DNA from: Pleurotus djamor
Taxonomy: Eukaryota > Basidiomycota > Agaricomycetes > Agaricales > Pleurotaceae
Direction: 5' to 3'
NCBI GenBank assembly: GCA_029747585.1
Contig: JAPEVF010000541.1
Location: 1 to 31,022, forward strand
DNA: 31,022 nucleotides
Both the position numbers and the translations under genes were made by a program. The notes under the pieces were generated by a model that saw only the letters and a list, made by a program, of their open reading frames with translations, ran no database searches and was not told where the DNA came from. Numbering within the stretch: the stretch's first letter is position 1; every line of letters begins with the position of its first letter. Positions 1 through 11,911 of this stretch are shown here, one piece after another.

Positions 1-977
1 CAGACGACACCGCCGGCTTATCGAAGAGGCAATACGGAATGGCACATGGATACCCCCGGCATCGTCATCACGACCCCGAGTGGATTTATCCAAGAAACCC
101 AAGATGTTTGAAGCATACGTGCCCAAGGCTGAGTTCGGACGCCCAGATTACTCGGTAGCGTTGAAGGAACATGTGGACTGGGAGGGAATGCTGGTAAGTA
201 CCTTGTTGCGAAATCCTTGTCTCCGGCGCAGTAGCGGCCTCATTCATAGCTTTTCCCCGCTTACCAACCTACTGGGAGGCGCTGCTAAAAATAGATTTCT
301 TCGACTTCTTTGCGATATTATCGTCACGCTCTTTTATTATTATCATACTGATCAAGCTTCAGCCCCTCTCAGCTCTGTACTCGTCGCCTCCACCCCCACC
401 GCCGGATATCCAAGGAGGCTCATCCACCTCTACATCCGAGGCGGATGGTGCTGCGGCTACCAACACTGCCAGCTCACCCCCTTCGGCACTCTCACGATTT
501 GTACCGGCATTTTTACGACGATCAAGACCATCATCCACGCCATCTGATAATAATAACCATACGAATGGTAATGGTAATGCCACCAACACGAACGATGAGA
601 AGATTCCGGTTACGCAGCAACTAGGGAAAAATGGGAAGGTGCAGGTAGCGGTTCTTATTGCCATGCCTGTACCGCCAAATTCATCGTCATCATCAAGACC
701 GTCGACATCATCATTGGCCGCTGCGCCTCCTCATGTGCTTCCTCAGCATCCGTTATCATCTGCGATGTCACAGGCAGGCCCATCATATGTTGATGACGAG
801 GAAGATCTGCCACATATAGAAGTAGGGGTGGCGGTGGTGCCTGTGTTGGGATCGGATGATGATGTTGCGACCTCGAGCGGGGGCAGTCTTAGTGAAGATG
901 AGAGAAAGAGAATGTCGGAAGGACAAGCCAGCACGAGTTATGATGTTCAAGATGGAAACATAGCTCGGATGCTATAA
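1..977 (+). CDS. Unrecognised low-complexity protein, 5'-truncated by the window edge
   Basis: The reading frame is already open at the left edge, with no stop upstream of the visible part, so the start lies outside the window. Two exons are visible, 1-193 and 363-977, joined in phase 0 by a 169-nt intron (gtaagt...cttcag). The first encodes a basic stretch followed by a motif around KMFEAYVPKAEFGRPDY. The second opens with a proline run, then Ser/Thr/Asn-rich segments, a short hydrophobic segment (VAVLIAMPVP), an acidic patch (DDEEDLPHIE) and a Ser-rich tail that ends at a TAA stop. I do not recognise the family. Composition suggests a largely disordered C-terminus, perhaps regulatory. The splice join is well supported because it replaces a frame that ends at 547 with one open to 977. 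Confidence 0.7.
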
Positions 978-1343
978 ATCCTTTGACCTTCTTTGTATAC
1001 TGTTTCTCTGACATTTTGACATCGTCCCTTGGTGTATGTGGTGTCTGCTAAGCTGGCCAGCACTGGGGATAGGCTCCTTCTCGCAGGCAACCCTGTCGAA
1101 ACAGGAGTCTCTCCTATAAAGCTCAAGGGTAGCAAGCCGGCGCCCATTCACTTGTCTCCGTCCATGAGAGTTACGCTGATGACTGCATGCTGACTCCAAG
1201 CTTCTATCACATCACTCTCGTTAGGCTGATGGCGCTCTTGTGAAGAACCTTGGGATGAGGGGTGGCACAGCTATCCGCCAAGGGCTCTTGGTTCCCTCGA
1301 TGGGTATATAACGGCGCACAATTAACAGAGTACAAAATATTAC
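978..1343. other. Intergenic spacer, no gene seen
   Basis: About 366 nt between two genes on the same strand. It holds the 3' flank of the upstream gene and the promoter of the downstream one. I see only short unsupported ORFs and no RNA gene. Confidence 0.6.
1305..1311 (+). promoter_or_regulatory. TATA box (TATATAA) of the four-helix membrane protein gene
   Basis: TATATAA lies 33 nt before the ATG at 1344. That leaves only a very short 5' UTR if transcription starts about 30 nt downstream of it. Confidence 0.45.
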
Positions 1344-2373
1344 ATGGATTCCACATCCTCCGAGTGCGTATCCATCTCTGATGAGACGGTGAGTACGACG
1401 ACAGCGACGATGTGTGGTGAGTCTTCCCCTTTCATCTTCAAAGGAACCATCCGTTCATTTTCGTCTGTTTGGGTTTAGGTGAAAGACGCACATGTAGCTG
1501 TAATATAAGCTCGCCTACGCATCCGTCACCTATCGACATTGGGGTAGCCCAAGCTACTTTAGATATCATAATATCAAACCTTGTCTCCATCAACCACCAA
1601 CCAAGTGGAGTCGATTGTCAAGGTGCACTTGGACGGAAAGATATGCCCAAACAGAACAAGGTACCATTACCTGGAGACAGAGGGGATACGAAGACAACCA
1701 ATAGCAATAACTGTGCGTATGCTGTTGCTAGCGTGAACGGAATCCAAATGACCCACGGAATTGCTTATTTCATTGCTTCTGTCTCTGCCCAGATCACGCC
1801 CGTCGAGTCAAATCCCAGGTCAAGAGTTTCTCAACTCTCATCCTTATCGTAAGTTCTGTGCCAAGGAAACAAGGCAATTCCGCGTTGATTCCGTTCTGTC
1901 ACTGGCTAAACGTATCTTCCTAGTCAACATTTACAGCCGGGATCATCGTGGCTTTCCTCTCTTTGATGGTGGAGATTCTTGGAGATGAATTCGAAGGTAT
2001 GCTAAGAGGAAGGCAGGTTTTCGTCACGGGCGGAACGATTATGGGGCTTTTGGCGTTGGCGTTGGATCTGGGAGTCGCGGCCGTTGCGGGTGTGAGTGCA
2101 GCTAATGCTGCGCATTCCCTGAGTTCCGTTCAAGCAGGCAAGCAATTTGAAGTGGGTGGAGATGACGAAGGTATACGATTTTCACTTCAGTTACGGTTGA
2201 GAGGGTGTGTTCTTCTTCAACTTGCCGTTGCGTTGTTCTTTGATGTGAGCGTGGTGTTTTATATTGGCTGGTATGATCTCTTGATCGCCGTTATCATTGG
2301 GATTACTATACTGTCGAGTATGGTGCTTGTCGTTCATGATTTGTTCCTGATTCGCAGGACGATGTATTTATGA
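1344..2373 (+). CDS. Four-helix membrane protein of unknown function
   Basis: Four exons (1344-1416, 1479-1712, 1793-1848, 1924-2373) give a 270-residue protein with phases that match at every junction. The N-terminal ~115 residues are hydrophilic, Ser/Thr/Asn-rich and include a Cys cluster (CGERRTCSC). The remainder holds four hydrophobic helices at roughly 122-140, 155-179, 215-236 and 239-257, with a charged loop (GDDEG) between the second and third, and ends in RRTMYL. The architecture is a cytosolic tail plus a four-pass membrane domain. I do not recognise a named family and infer no transport or receptor role. Splitting the gene at the ATG at 1948 would lose the N-terminal tail, but the continuous phases favour one gene. 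The first intron must start at 1417; the alternative donor at 1389 leads to an early stop. Confidence 0.7.
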
Positions 2374-2451
2374 ACCTCACTTCGATGACATCACTGGTCA
2401 AGTGCCGAGGTTCTTCAGGGTTTCCCATCGCCCTTAGAGTAGGCTCTGACC

Positions 2452-3591
2452 ATGCCTGTTCAACTCCCCATCGAACTTATCCATCATATAATCAAGTCAA
2501 TCGACGACAGACGCACCGCCTACACCTGTCTCCGCCTTTCTCAAATCCTCCTTCCTGAAGTTGAGAAACACCTCTATCGCTGTATTCGCATCGGGCTATG
2601 GGACGAAGATGTGCTCAGAAGGCATCTCAAACAGGTCCTGCAACGGATATCTGAATCAGACAACAGGCTCGCGAGCTGTGTGGAAGAGTTCGTTGTCACC
2701 TCGACTTCACCACTCGGCTTTTCCGCCATCCTGGCGCTCCCATCCGTCCCATTCATCGCGGCGATTCTCACCAAAGTCCATAATCTGAAGTATCTCTATG
2801 TCGACTTTCTTGGGATGGTCCTTGATGGAGGGTATTTGGACAAGAATATACCGTTCTCGTTGAGGATGGTTGGGTTCAACTCTATCCCTGTCAATCCACC
2901 GGGGTTTCTGAACTTCTTGGAAAAACAAAAGTTGATTGAGCGGATGTCGTTCCCCAAGGAGTGGGGGGATGATCTGACTCTGAGTCCAAGTGCGCTACCC
3001 AACCTGCGCACTGTGGAGCTAGACGATGTTTCGGTCGCCAGTGTTCTCACTGGGAGGCCTATCACCCACCTTAAAATACGATCTGCTACGCCAGGCACGC
3101 TCCAATCGCTTGCGAATGCAGACCTGGGGTCCCTCTTTTCTAATATAAGGGTGTTCTCCTGCTCAGGACCGCTGCGGGAAATCTTCAATATAGCAGCGTA
3201 CATGCCTCTCTTGGAAGTTTTGATGATATCAACAGGCGACGTGAGTCCTTCACGTAGGAGTGTTCACCGAGACTGGGACTGACTCTCCTCCACCGCCGTT
3301 TGCTAGTCTTCTACACGGCTTCCTAGTCCACTGAACACCTTGAAGAAAACTGCGCCCAAGCTCCGTGTCCTTGATCTTAGCGGCGATGGAATCAGTAGCT
3401 CTAGCGACTACATTTGGCATGTCGCGAACATGGGGTTCAGGTATTTTTCACAATTGGAGTTGGTCGAATTTGAGAAGGAGCTTTCGGATGTTGGACGATG
3501 GTACAGATCGTCTTTGCAAACACCAGTGGTATTCTATCGGAGTAGGCTTGAGTACTTGGATTGGGCGACTAAGTGGGATGTTAAAGTGTGA
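2452..3591 (+). CDS. F-box-like protein, paralogue 1 of 3
   Basis: Two exons, 2452-3240 and 3307-3591, are joined in phase 0 by a 66-nt intron and encode 357 residues. The N-terminus has an F-box-like pattern (LPIELIHHIIKSIDD, then a CLRLSQ segment and EKHLYR); in this family that region would bind Skp1 in an SCF ubiquitin ligase. The rest is leucine-rich without clean LRR repeats and presumably binds a target. Landmarks shared with the copies at 3850 and 15202 are PFSL near residue 137, RPITHLKI near 203, RVFSCS near 227, MPLLEVL near 250 and, after the intron, GRWY and a tryptophan-rich end (DWATKW). Using the acceptor at 3305-3306 rather than 3325-3326 keeps the frame. The C-terminus is slightly shorter than in the paralogues and has lost one Trp. 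Target and biological role are unknown. Confidence 0.78.
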
Positions 3592-3849
3592 GAATGCTTT
3601 TTATTTGGTTAGAGGAAGTGTATTTGATGAGCGGCGTGTATTCTTTCTTTGGTACACGACAAAAAATGAGGCATTGAGATTTGATTGAGACGTTACTTGA
3701 ATCCTTACCAGGAGTCACTCCTGAGCCCCTCGTGGACTTCGATGACGATTCGCTTGCGATTCGTTCTCAGGGTTTTGCTTCAAAGACGGAACGGCTCGAT
3801 CGCTAGATGTTAGTGCCTACCTCTTCAGAGAGATAGTTTCAACGCTACC

Positions 3850-4966
3850 ATGCCAAAGCAACTTCCATTTGAACTTGTCACCTACATCACCAAGTTCATC
3901 GACGACCGACCAACTTTGTTCTCCTGCCTTTACGCATCGCGAGTTCTGCATGCCGCTACGGAACCACTTCTCTACCATGCCATTCGGCTTGTCCAAAGGG
4001 ATGAGTACGATCTAGAGAAATGTCTCATCGCCGTGTCGGAAAGGGTGTCGACCTGCAATGGTAGACTTGCTCCCTATGTTGAAGAAGTTGTCGTGACGGC
4101 CAAGTCAACACATGCGTTTGGAGGAGCGGGCTCGCTGCCACGGCCGCTGTATCCACTCATCGGGAGGGTCCTTTCGAAACTTACGAGCCTGAAGCATCTG
4201 TGGATTGGCTTCGCCTACACATATTTCGACGACTCTGATATCTTCAAGGATATGCCATTCTCTCTGAAGTCCTTCCGTTACGACCATCTTCCACTGCGCA
4301 CATCGGCTTTCATCGACTTTCTCAATACGCAAACCACCATCCAGAAGCTGTTCATTCCGGAGGGGATTCATTCTATTTCGCTGTTACCCACCTCGCTCCC
4401 TACCCTCCGTGTGGTCGAGACCGACCATCGGCTACTGAATGAGATCATCACGCATCGGCGCGTAACCCACCTGAAACTACGCCGTGTAGTGCACGAATAC
4501 ATTGCGACCCACACGGACGATGCACTCGCAAGCCTCAGAACATTCTCGTCTTACGGATCACTACGGGACATATTTGACCTAGCGTCACGCATGCCTTTGC
4601 TCGAAGTACTCGAATTACTGACGGAAGAGGTATACGTATTACGTCCGTTGAAGCGTGTGCATCCGGTACTGACGAGCTTTGTAGCCTCCTTCGGAGCTCC
4701 TCGAATGCTTCAACCACCTCAAGGATAAAGCTCCTGGTCTTCGTGTGATCATTCTCGGAGGCCCGGGGGTTTATAATTTATACAAATCGATTTGGCACGT
4801 AGCCAATGTCTGCTTTGGACACTTTCCAAACTTGGAGTATGTTGAATTCCAACGATCGGCATTTGGAGAGTATGGCCGATGGTATCCATCGTCCTTCCAA
4901 CGTCCTGAAATATTTCAAAGAGGCGCGGATTGGGACTGGTCATCGGGCTGGGAAGACACACTTTGA
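3850..4966 (+). CDS. F-box-like protein, paralogue 2 of 3
   Basis: Exons 3850-4629 and 4685-4966 are joined in phase 0 by a 55-nt intron and encode 353 residues. It starts with an F-box-like segment (LPFELVTYITKFIDDRPT, SRVLHAATEPLLYHAI). It shares with its upstream neighbour the PFSL, VTHLKL, RTFSSYGSLRDIFD and MPLLEVL landmarks, all in the same order, and after the intron an IWHVAN segment, YGRWYPSSFQRP and the ending DWDWSSGW. Gene order, orientation and the conserved intron show that it arose with the 2452 gene by tandem duplication. About 258 nt separate the two genes. By family analogy it would be a substrate adaptor of an SCF-type ligase; the target is unknown. If the intron is ignored, the first exon runs on to a shorter, unrelated C-terminus ending at 4728, which breaks the shared signature. 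Confidence 0.8.
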
Positions 4967-5208
4967 GATGCTTTGTATCTGCTTTTGCTACGCTAAAATC
5001 CAATGTAAATCAGACGTACTTGCAGATGGTGACCCCGTTCCTTNCCCCCTTGAGCTCCAGTTTCGGAGTCCCACATGTCCCTAGAGCTCCTGAAGCTCAC
5101 GCACACGTGATCGAGCCCCTTCGGACGNTTTTTGAAAACTTTTTGATTCTGGCTCACGATCTCAACGTCAACGCCAACCCTCGCATTAATCGTTCGCTCA
5201 TCTTTGGA

Positions 5209-8200
5209 ATGCTCCACGGTACTGTGTTTCAAAACATCTGACTGCGCACACGCTCAGAGTAGCTGCTTGCAGACTCAGACGAATCCAACTCCCAAAATGA
5301 CTCGGATTTTGAGCCCTCGACATCTGACTCCGAGGAAGATCAAGACGACGGCCAGTCTGTCTTCCCCGAGGATGCAGCTGCGGAGAAGGCCATAGAGAAT
5401 GACTTTGAGTCAGACCCATGTCTTATAGAAGTGAACTGAATCGGAACCTTACGGTTTCACTAGTCGATTGGTGCAGAACGTCAGAACCGGCGATCGTGCT
5501 TCAAGTGTTGGGTTGACGAAAGACTGGGACTTCGCAATCCAAGAACAAGATGCAGAATTCAAAGATGACTTGCGGGCGGCATCAGGGATAGGAAAGCCTC
5601 GAAGAAAAGTGCGTTTGTCCTTCTGTTGGATTGAACAGTGCGCCTGAGACTGAAATTGTCTCAGAAAGGCAGAACTGAAGGGCCTGTGTTATCGCCCGAG
5701 GTCCGCGCTTTAATTGGTCAAGGAAACCAGGCCTACGTTGACTGTAATACACATGAAGCCATCCGGTTGATGCAAGAAGTCATACGTATCGAACCTCGAG
5801 CACCGTCTGCATGGAATGTTCTTGCACAATGTTATGACGATTTGAAAGAACACCAGAAGGCTCTGCAACTTCGGATTATGGCGGCGCATCTGAGACACGA
5901 TGCAGATGAATGGGATCGACTTGCGAAACAATCCAGGTGTGTGTTAAAACATGATATCCGCGGATTCACTGCTAAGCTTTTGTAGAGAATTAGGGTTCAA
6001 CCAACAGGCCCTTTATTGCTATAGAAAAGTTAACAAGCTCGACCCGTCCAACATTCATGCCTTTTGGGACCTTGCGACCTTGGCCAAGGAACTCGGAGAT
6101 TTCAAACTCGCACGGAATGCATTCTTAGCCATCTTAACGCGTTACCCTCACGATCTCAATGTCCTCAGCGAACTGCGGACGATTCTTATCGAATTATCAG
6201 AACTGAAACTATGCGCAAGCCTCTTCCAAGAAGCCTTTGATCATTTTGTAACTCTTCACCCTACCGGAAAAGGCATGGACCAGTCCACAGGCGGAAGTAT
6301 CGCAGGAGGAGGGTTTGCCTTGATGGAAATCCTTGTCCTTGCGGATCTTTGCAACACACTCGAAACCTACGACAATGCGGTCAACGTCATCCGGAGGGGC
6401 TGTCGTTGGTTGCAAGGTCGTATGGAGCAGAAATATTGGGACGTTTGTAATGATGATAGAGAGTATGACGTTGCCGATGAAGAAGGTCGAAGCTTGGTTC
6501 CAGGACGGAACGGAGAACCACGGGCAGGATGCTACCCACTTGATGTGAATGCGCGACATCGACTCTGCGTCTCCAGACTACGAATGGGAGATGTTGAAGA
6601 GGGAAAGGTCAGCTCTGTGCTATCTTGTAACGAAGCTCTTCTCACCAATCACCCAGATGCACGCTAATATTGTTCTTTCAGAAGACGTTCTCGATTACTC
6701 CCCTCTTTTCAGTGAAATCGCTGATGTATATTTTGAACGTGGAATGTATGCTGAGGCCAAGCCTATCTACGAACTTCTTGGCTCTGGGGCTGCTGTGAGT
6801 AATATGATTACTTGTATCCTCCATCAGCTCAGATGGGATCTAGACGAGTAGTCTGTATATCCTTCTCCAAACAGCTGACTGCTTTCGCATGCTTGGAGAA
6901 CTTCGAGAGGCGGCTGAAGTATACGAGCACAGTTCGTATTCCTGTATATCCTCTGCGACACCCACTGACATCCCCCTCAGTCAAAGACACAGACCCCACG
7001 AACAACGACGTTAAGATGAAACTTGCTTCTGTCTATGAATCATTAGACGAACCTCGCAAAGCCCTAGCGCTTGTATATGAAGGTCGCGTGCTTTCCTTTG
7101 TCCACTTTCTAATGCTGATGTAGTATGTTCGACAGTCATTGATTCGCGCAAACGGCATCGTATGGGCTTGGATGGGACTGGCAGTGCTTTGACGCCAGCT
7201 CCCGCGGGCCCTGGTTCATCCCTCTTCTCTGAAGAGAAGAAGAAAAAGAGTAACTCCGCTCAGCGCAAGCTAACTCTGGCCCAGCTGAAGGAGCTCGAAG
7301 CTGAGAAAGAGAAGCAAGTCATTTTGGGCTACAAGCGCTTAACAGAACTATGGCCAGACATGCTCGAGGCAGAGGGAACCGATGCACAGGGTGACGCGGA
7401 AAAGCAGTGGCTTGATGAGGCCGAAAGGCTAGTAGAGACATTTAGGGAAACTCGGAATCTGTTCTCTGTTTCGAGGGTGCGTTTGATCGCGCTGTAACCG
7501 CTAGCTTTGCCTTTCACCTTTTGGCCTCCAGCAATATCGTGGTATGTTCCCTAGGCTTCGTGCTGAAGTCAGTACAGAGGGGGATGAAGAACGCATGGCG
7601 TCACGACTTCATCTGGATCTTGGTATGAATTCATCACCCTTGGAATAGTGTAGGCTCACTTATCTATCTATAGAACGCGACACGATAATGAGGCAACGAG
7701 GAAAAGGCAATATTTCCAAAGAAGACCTCACGAGCTTCCGCGGTGTTTCTTTCGACGATTGGCTTACCGTCTTTCTCCAGGTATTATTTTATGGTTCTCA
7801 ATGGTCCATAGCAACCGCCTAAACCCATTTCTCCCAGTACACGTTTCTACTCACCAAGAGAGGCAGCTACGAAGTAGCTGAAGAGGTTCTCCGGCATATC
7901 CTCTTATCGAGCCCATTCCAAGACAGAACTTACCAGGACACGTTACGGTTGTCTTTGATCGGTACGGTCAAGCTCTATATCCATTTTAGGTACCTTAGTT
8001 GACATCGCTTGGCAGCCTGCTCGATTTCTAGCAATCGATACGACACCGTTGTTGAACAATGTCGAAAATTGATCACCGCGTACCAATTCAACAACGAGCC
8101 TTTCCGGTTGCTCCTTGTCTCTCTGGCAAGTGGGTTACGACCTACGGACGCTTTCATCACATCGACGCTCCAGAAAGCTATGCTCAGAGAGGTGAAATTA

Positions 8201-9075
8201 TGGGATGCGACCATCTCCCACCCGGAAACGATGAAATATGTTTCGGTTAGCAAGCGTTGGGCCTCTACTGCCATGACGAAGGGTGTTGACGATGGTGGTG
8301 GTGACGACGATGGAGATGAAGGCGTCGATGGCGAGACTCCGAGTACGTCTACTGGCAAGAGCGTACCCAAACTACCCACGAAGCACAATGCTATCCTGCC
8401 TACCATCTACGGTCAGCTTTGTATCTGTGCTAAAAGCTTTCAGAGTGCCATTTGTATGTCTCTGTCCTCGGACAGGCCCATCTCTTTTTCACTCACCTTT
8501 TCTGTCCAGTCTATCTTTTGATCGCTTATGATCACTGCCCCAATGATCCAATGGTGTGTTTATGCCTCGGTATCGCCTCTTTGGGCAGAGCCATGCAACG
8601 ACAAGCGGATAACAGACATCATCTCATCGCCCAGGTAAAGTGTCCGTTGCGCTCACCAGCATGCCATATTGACGATCTTTGTTAGGGAATGGCCTTTCTA
8701 ACTCAATATCGCCAATGCCGAGGTGGTTTATCAATCGCCCCTGAGCAAACAGAGGAAATCGAATACAATTTCGGGCGTGCATTTCACCAACTTGGTAAGA
8801 TTGTAGCACCATCTTACCCTAGTACTGTCGTTCATCCCTTCATCAGGTTTGTACTCCCTTGCGGTTCGCCACTATGAAAAAGTTCTTGAACTGGCCAGTC
8901 AGCGACCACTTATTGTAAGTCCAGTCCTAGACTCTCGCTCTACCTTGCTAACTGCCGGTTTCACCAGGATACCAGCGTTGCGAAGGAAGCAGCATATAAC
9001 TTGTCTCTTATCTTTGTGCTTACCGGAGCCACACCTATGGCAGAAGCTTTGTATCGACGTTGGTTATCAATGTGA
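5209..9075 (+). CDS. tfc4: Transcription factor TFIIIC TPR subunit (tau131/sfc4/GTF3C3 type)
   Basis: I rebuilt 17 exons: 5209-5218, 5273-5430, 5477-5608, 5665-5936, 5986-6607, 6657-6794, 6844-6931, 6981-7082, 7136-7476, 7532-7622, 7674-7780, 7838-7961, 8016-8453, 8510-8634, 8686-8794, 8847-8914, 8968-9075. The coding total of 3033 nt (1010 residues) is divisible by three and close to the yeast subunit's length of about 1,000. The N-terminus is acidic (SDSEEDQDD). It is followed by DWDFAIQEQDAEF, a first block of TPR-like helices (RALIGQGNQAYVD, ALYCYRKVNKLDP, YAEAKPIYELLG), a charged Lys/Glu-rich linker with FSEEKKKK, and a second TPR block ending in AEALYRRWLSM. TFIIIC binds the A and B boxes of tRNA genes, and this subunit is known to recruit TFIIIB. 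The 10-nt first coding exon is the least certain part. An acidic Gly/Asp insert (residues encoded near 8285-8340) is unusual. Confidence 0.92.
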
Positions 9076-10003
9076 CAATTTCTGCTTGCTCACAGTTCCC
9101 CTTCACTCACGGGCGGGACCTACGAATCGAGGTGATTGAACATGCGTCAAAGCTGCTTTGGTTTCCTATTTATACCGAATGGCGAGCCGCCGCATCCTCC
9201 CCTTCAGAGCGAAGTTCGGTGCCGACCCAAAGTTAAACGTGCTTCGAAGTCCGAGGCGCGCACTTTTGCTGTGATCTGATCTCTCGTGATGAAGGATAGA
9301 AGCTGTAGCTCTTGTGCAAGATAACAATTACAACGTGTCAATGGTCAAAATCTTTGATGACGGCATATTATCATCATGCTCTAGGTGATGTCTCTGATGT
9401 TTCTTGACGCAGGTTGATGGTTCTCAAATGCTGTCCTTCCAAATAGAACACCCTGACACAAGATTGACAGCTCAAATCATTAGCTTGCGCCGAGTGATCG
9501 CACATTGAAGGACTAGCGATTCGACCGAGGTCGTAAGTCTCAGTCCGAGTCAGAATCTCGACGAGTGTTTCACGAGTCATGCTGTCATGTTTAGGTGAGG
9601 CGCGAGAATACCAAGTTGCCATCCGCCCTATTCGATAAGCTAGGAAGCAAGACAGGTCAAAGTCCACAATGCCCATCCTATCCGAATACTTTCGTTCTTC
9701 CCCGCTGGCAGGCCAATCGCACAGGACGACCAAGAGCGACCCATCTGTATCCTCTTACCGATCTTGTATCGTCGTCCCGTCCTATGCGGGATGATAGAGC
9801 CTTATCGTACAAGTCATGAGGCCACTAAATGGTCTTTTCCCATCTGTACATCTAACGTTCCTAACACCATACTTGGGTGTTCGCATCACTGATCAAGATT
9901 CAGGTACCAACCTCCAAGCCTATGTTCGTATGTTAAAGGCTTCGCGAAATGTCTCTGGTCTAGCACGACACCCCTCCAAGCTTGCAGTCGAAGTAACCGC
10001 GCC
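9076..10003. other. Long spacer, only unsupported ORFs
   Basis: About 930 nt between the TFIIIC gene and a seven-helix protein gene. A minus-strand ORF of 119 codons (9374-9733) and a plus-strand ORF of 81 codons (9816-10061) are present. Neither shows a recognisable motif or a convincing splice extension, so I do not call a gene. Confidence 0.5.
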
Positions 10004-11356
10004 ATGGCTAGTACACCCGACTTCACTGCCGACAAGGCCCGGCTCGTTGGCCTTTTCTTAGAGTGCACGGCGTATGGGATCTTTCTGGTTACCTTTCCTC
10101 TCTGCATTCGCGCCCTTGTGTTCACTCGAGGTCGGCTCAGGAGCTGCGCTGAAATCCATTGGTTCATGCTTACTGTGGCCATCTTGATGGGCTCCTTCTT
10201 GACCTTCGATGTCATGATGACCCTCGCTTTGAATATCAAGGCATTCGTACTCTTCAAAGGCGACGGAGGGGCCCAGGCTGCGCTCACTGATCATTCAGAC
10301 TGGATGGTCATCATCAAAGTTTGTCCTTCAACTTCCATCGGTCACAATTCCTGACTGTTGATCACAGAGCTTTACCCTTGACATACACATCCTTATTGGG
10401 GACTTGGTTCTAGTCAGTGATCTCCCACGTTGTGCTTCTGTCCTATTCTCTTCCGCGAGGTACTGAACGGCTGTCTATCCTTCGTTTAGATATACCGATG
10501 TTGGATCGTATACAACCAGTCTTACCTCGTTATACTCTTCCCAGCCCTGCTTTGGGTAGGAGATATCGCGATGGGTTCTTTCGTGCTCTACATCCAAGTT
10601 CACTTCAATCAAAAGGAATCCCTTCAAGACGTTCTTACGCCTTCTCACACTTCCTTCCTCGTAATCACCGTTGCACAGAATCTCATTACCACTGGTATGG
10701 AAAGCAGTCTACACCCTACCGCTTTGGTTGTCTAACGCACTTTGTTCTTATCCCTCGTTAGCCTTGATCATCCTTCGTATCCGACGTGTCGATAGGTTGA
10801 CTGCCAGATACAGTGTCACCACAATGGGTGGACGAAGAAAGACAAAGCTTCAAAGAGTGATGCGTATTGTCATCGAATCTGGTTTGCTCTACACTGTGGC
10901 GACCATCGTTTGCTTAGCCACTTACCTTGCGGATACTTTCGCCTATCTATCTGTCACTGGCGCGGTATTTCTTCCTTCAGTCCCTGTCCTTCGTCCTCGT
11001 TGATTGTCCAGTAGGAACTCCCCATCATCGTTATTGCCTTCAACCTTATCATCATTCGTGCCAAGAGTCAACCCTCTGAAAAGACCGAGTACACGCTCGC
11101 CCATAATGAAAAGTCTGCCTTGCAGTTCAAATGTGTTTCCACTGATTTGCCTTCCACTTTGGCCTCTTCTGGTGCTGTCAAATCGGAGGAATCCGATATT
11201 GGAATGTCGTGTCCGAAGTCGGGTCCTGGCGGCAGTGATACCTTTTGTCTGCCATTGGCGCCTGGTCCTGGGGGTGCCTCGCTTGCAGGAGGAGATTCTA
11301 GAAGAGAGAAACGCGTGCCAGGTGGAGACGATCTCGAGTCCGGGCAGAAATTGTAA
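10004..11356 (+). CDS. Seven-helix membrane protein, paralogue A
   Basis: Five exons (10004-10318, 10368-10412, 10490-10694, 10762-10964, 11015-11356) encode 369 residues. The ATG has A at -3-type fungal context (gccATGG). Seven hydrophobic helices follow in order, beginning LVGLFLECTAYGIFL, then IHWFMLTVAILMGSFL, a helix ending LIYRCWIVY, YLVILFPALLWVGDIA, SFLVITVAQNLITTALII, VMRIVIESGLLYTVATIV and ELPIIVIAFNLIII, then a ~100-residue hydrophilic, Gly/Ser-rich tail. This is the layout of a large Agaricomycete family of seven-pass proteins of unknown function. The paralogue at 19343 shares three intron positions with it. A receptor-like role is often guessed for such proteins, but nothing in the sequence identifies a ligand or G-protein contact. 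Confidence 0.8.
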
Positions 11357-11911
11357 TTCTCGTCTTGTTTTTGTCGATTGTCTTTTTGCCATAATTTGGG
11401 TTGGTTAGGCTACTACTAGCTGTTGTTGACCTCATTTACCTCTCAGTTCGGGCATCCTTCTCTTCCCTCACGATGTCATTTGGGCTGGTCAGTGAGCAAC
11501 ATTGACTGAGGTACCTAGCAACGGTCGTCAGGGTGATGCCAAGCCAGCCCTCTGGAGTCTGACGACAGCTTTCCTTTTTTGAACGCTGCGCGTCCTCCGA
11601 CGTCTTTGAGCGTCCTTCCTCAGACTGCCCACTTACTAGAATTATCGTACCACCAGCAAATCATCGGTCCAGCATCGCTTCCAAGCACTCAGGCCTCAGG
11701 ACTAGCCTCCAGTCGCTTCGCTCTGCGAGTCTTCCTTTGTGGCAATCGCTAACGTGAGCGGCAACGGAGAACAAGGCCCTTTTTTCTTGAAAGGACGCTA
11801 AATTGGGAGATTCGTCCATTCTTCAGCCCGTATAAGACAGTTCGGTCATTTTTGCTGCCATTTGACCTCCTTTGCCTGGACTCTCCAACAGTTTCGACCT
11901 AAGCATCAACC
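11357..11911. other. Intergenic spacer with a candidate TATA box
   Basis: About 555 nt between two genes on the same strand. TATAAG at 11831-11836 lies some 75 nt before the next ATG and may serve it. I see no further ORF or RNA gene. Confidence 0.45.

Noticed and set aside
4967..5208. Possible extra exon or remnant F-box copy between paralogue 2 and the TFIIIC gene
   Set aside because: No family landmark is found in any frame, and ambiguous bases at 5044 and 5127 make the ORFs here unreliable.
9374..9733. Minus-strand 119-codon ORF
   Set aside because: No motif, no plausible splice extension and no promoter signal; probably chance.
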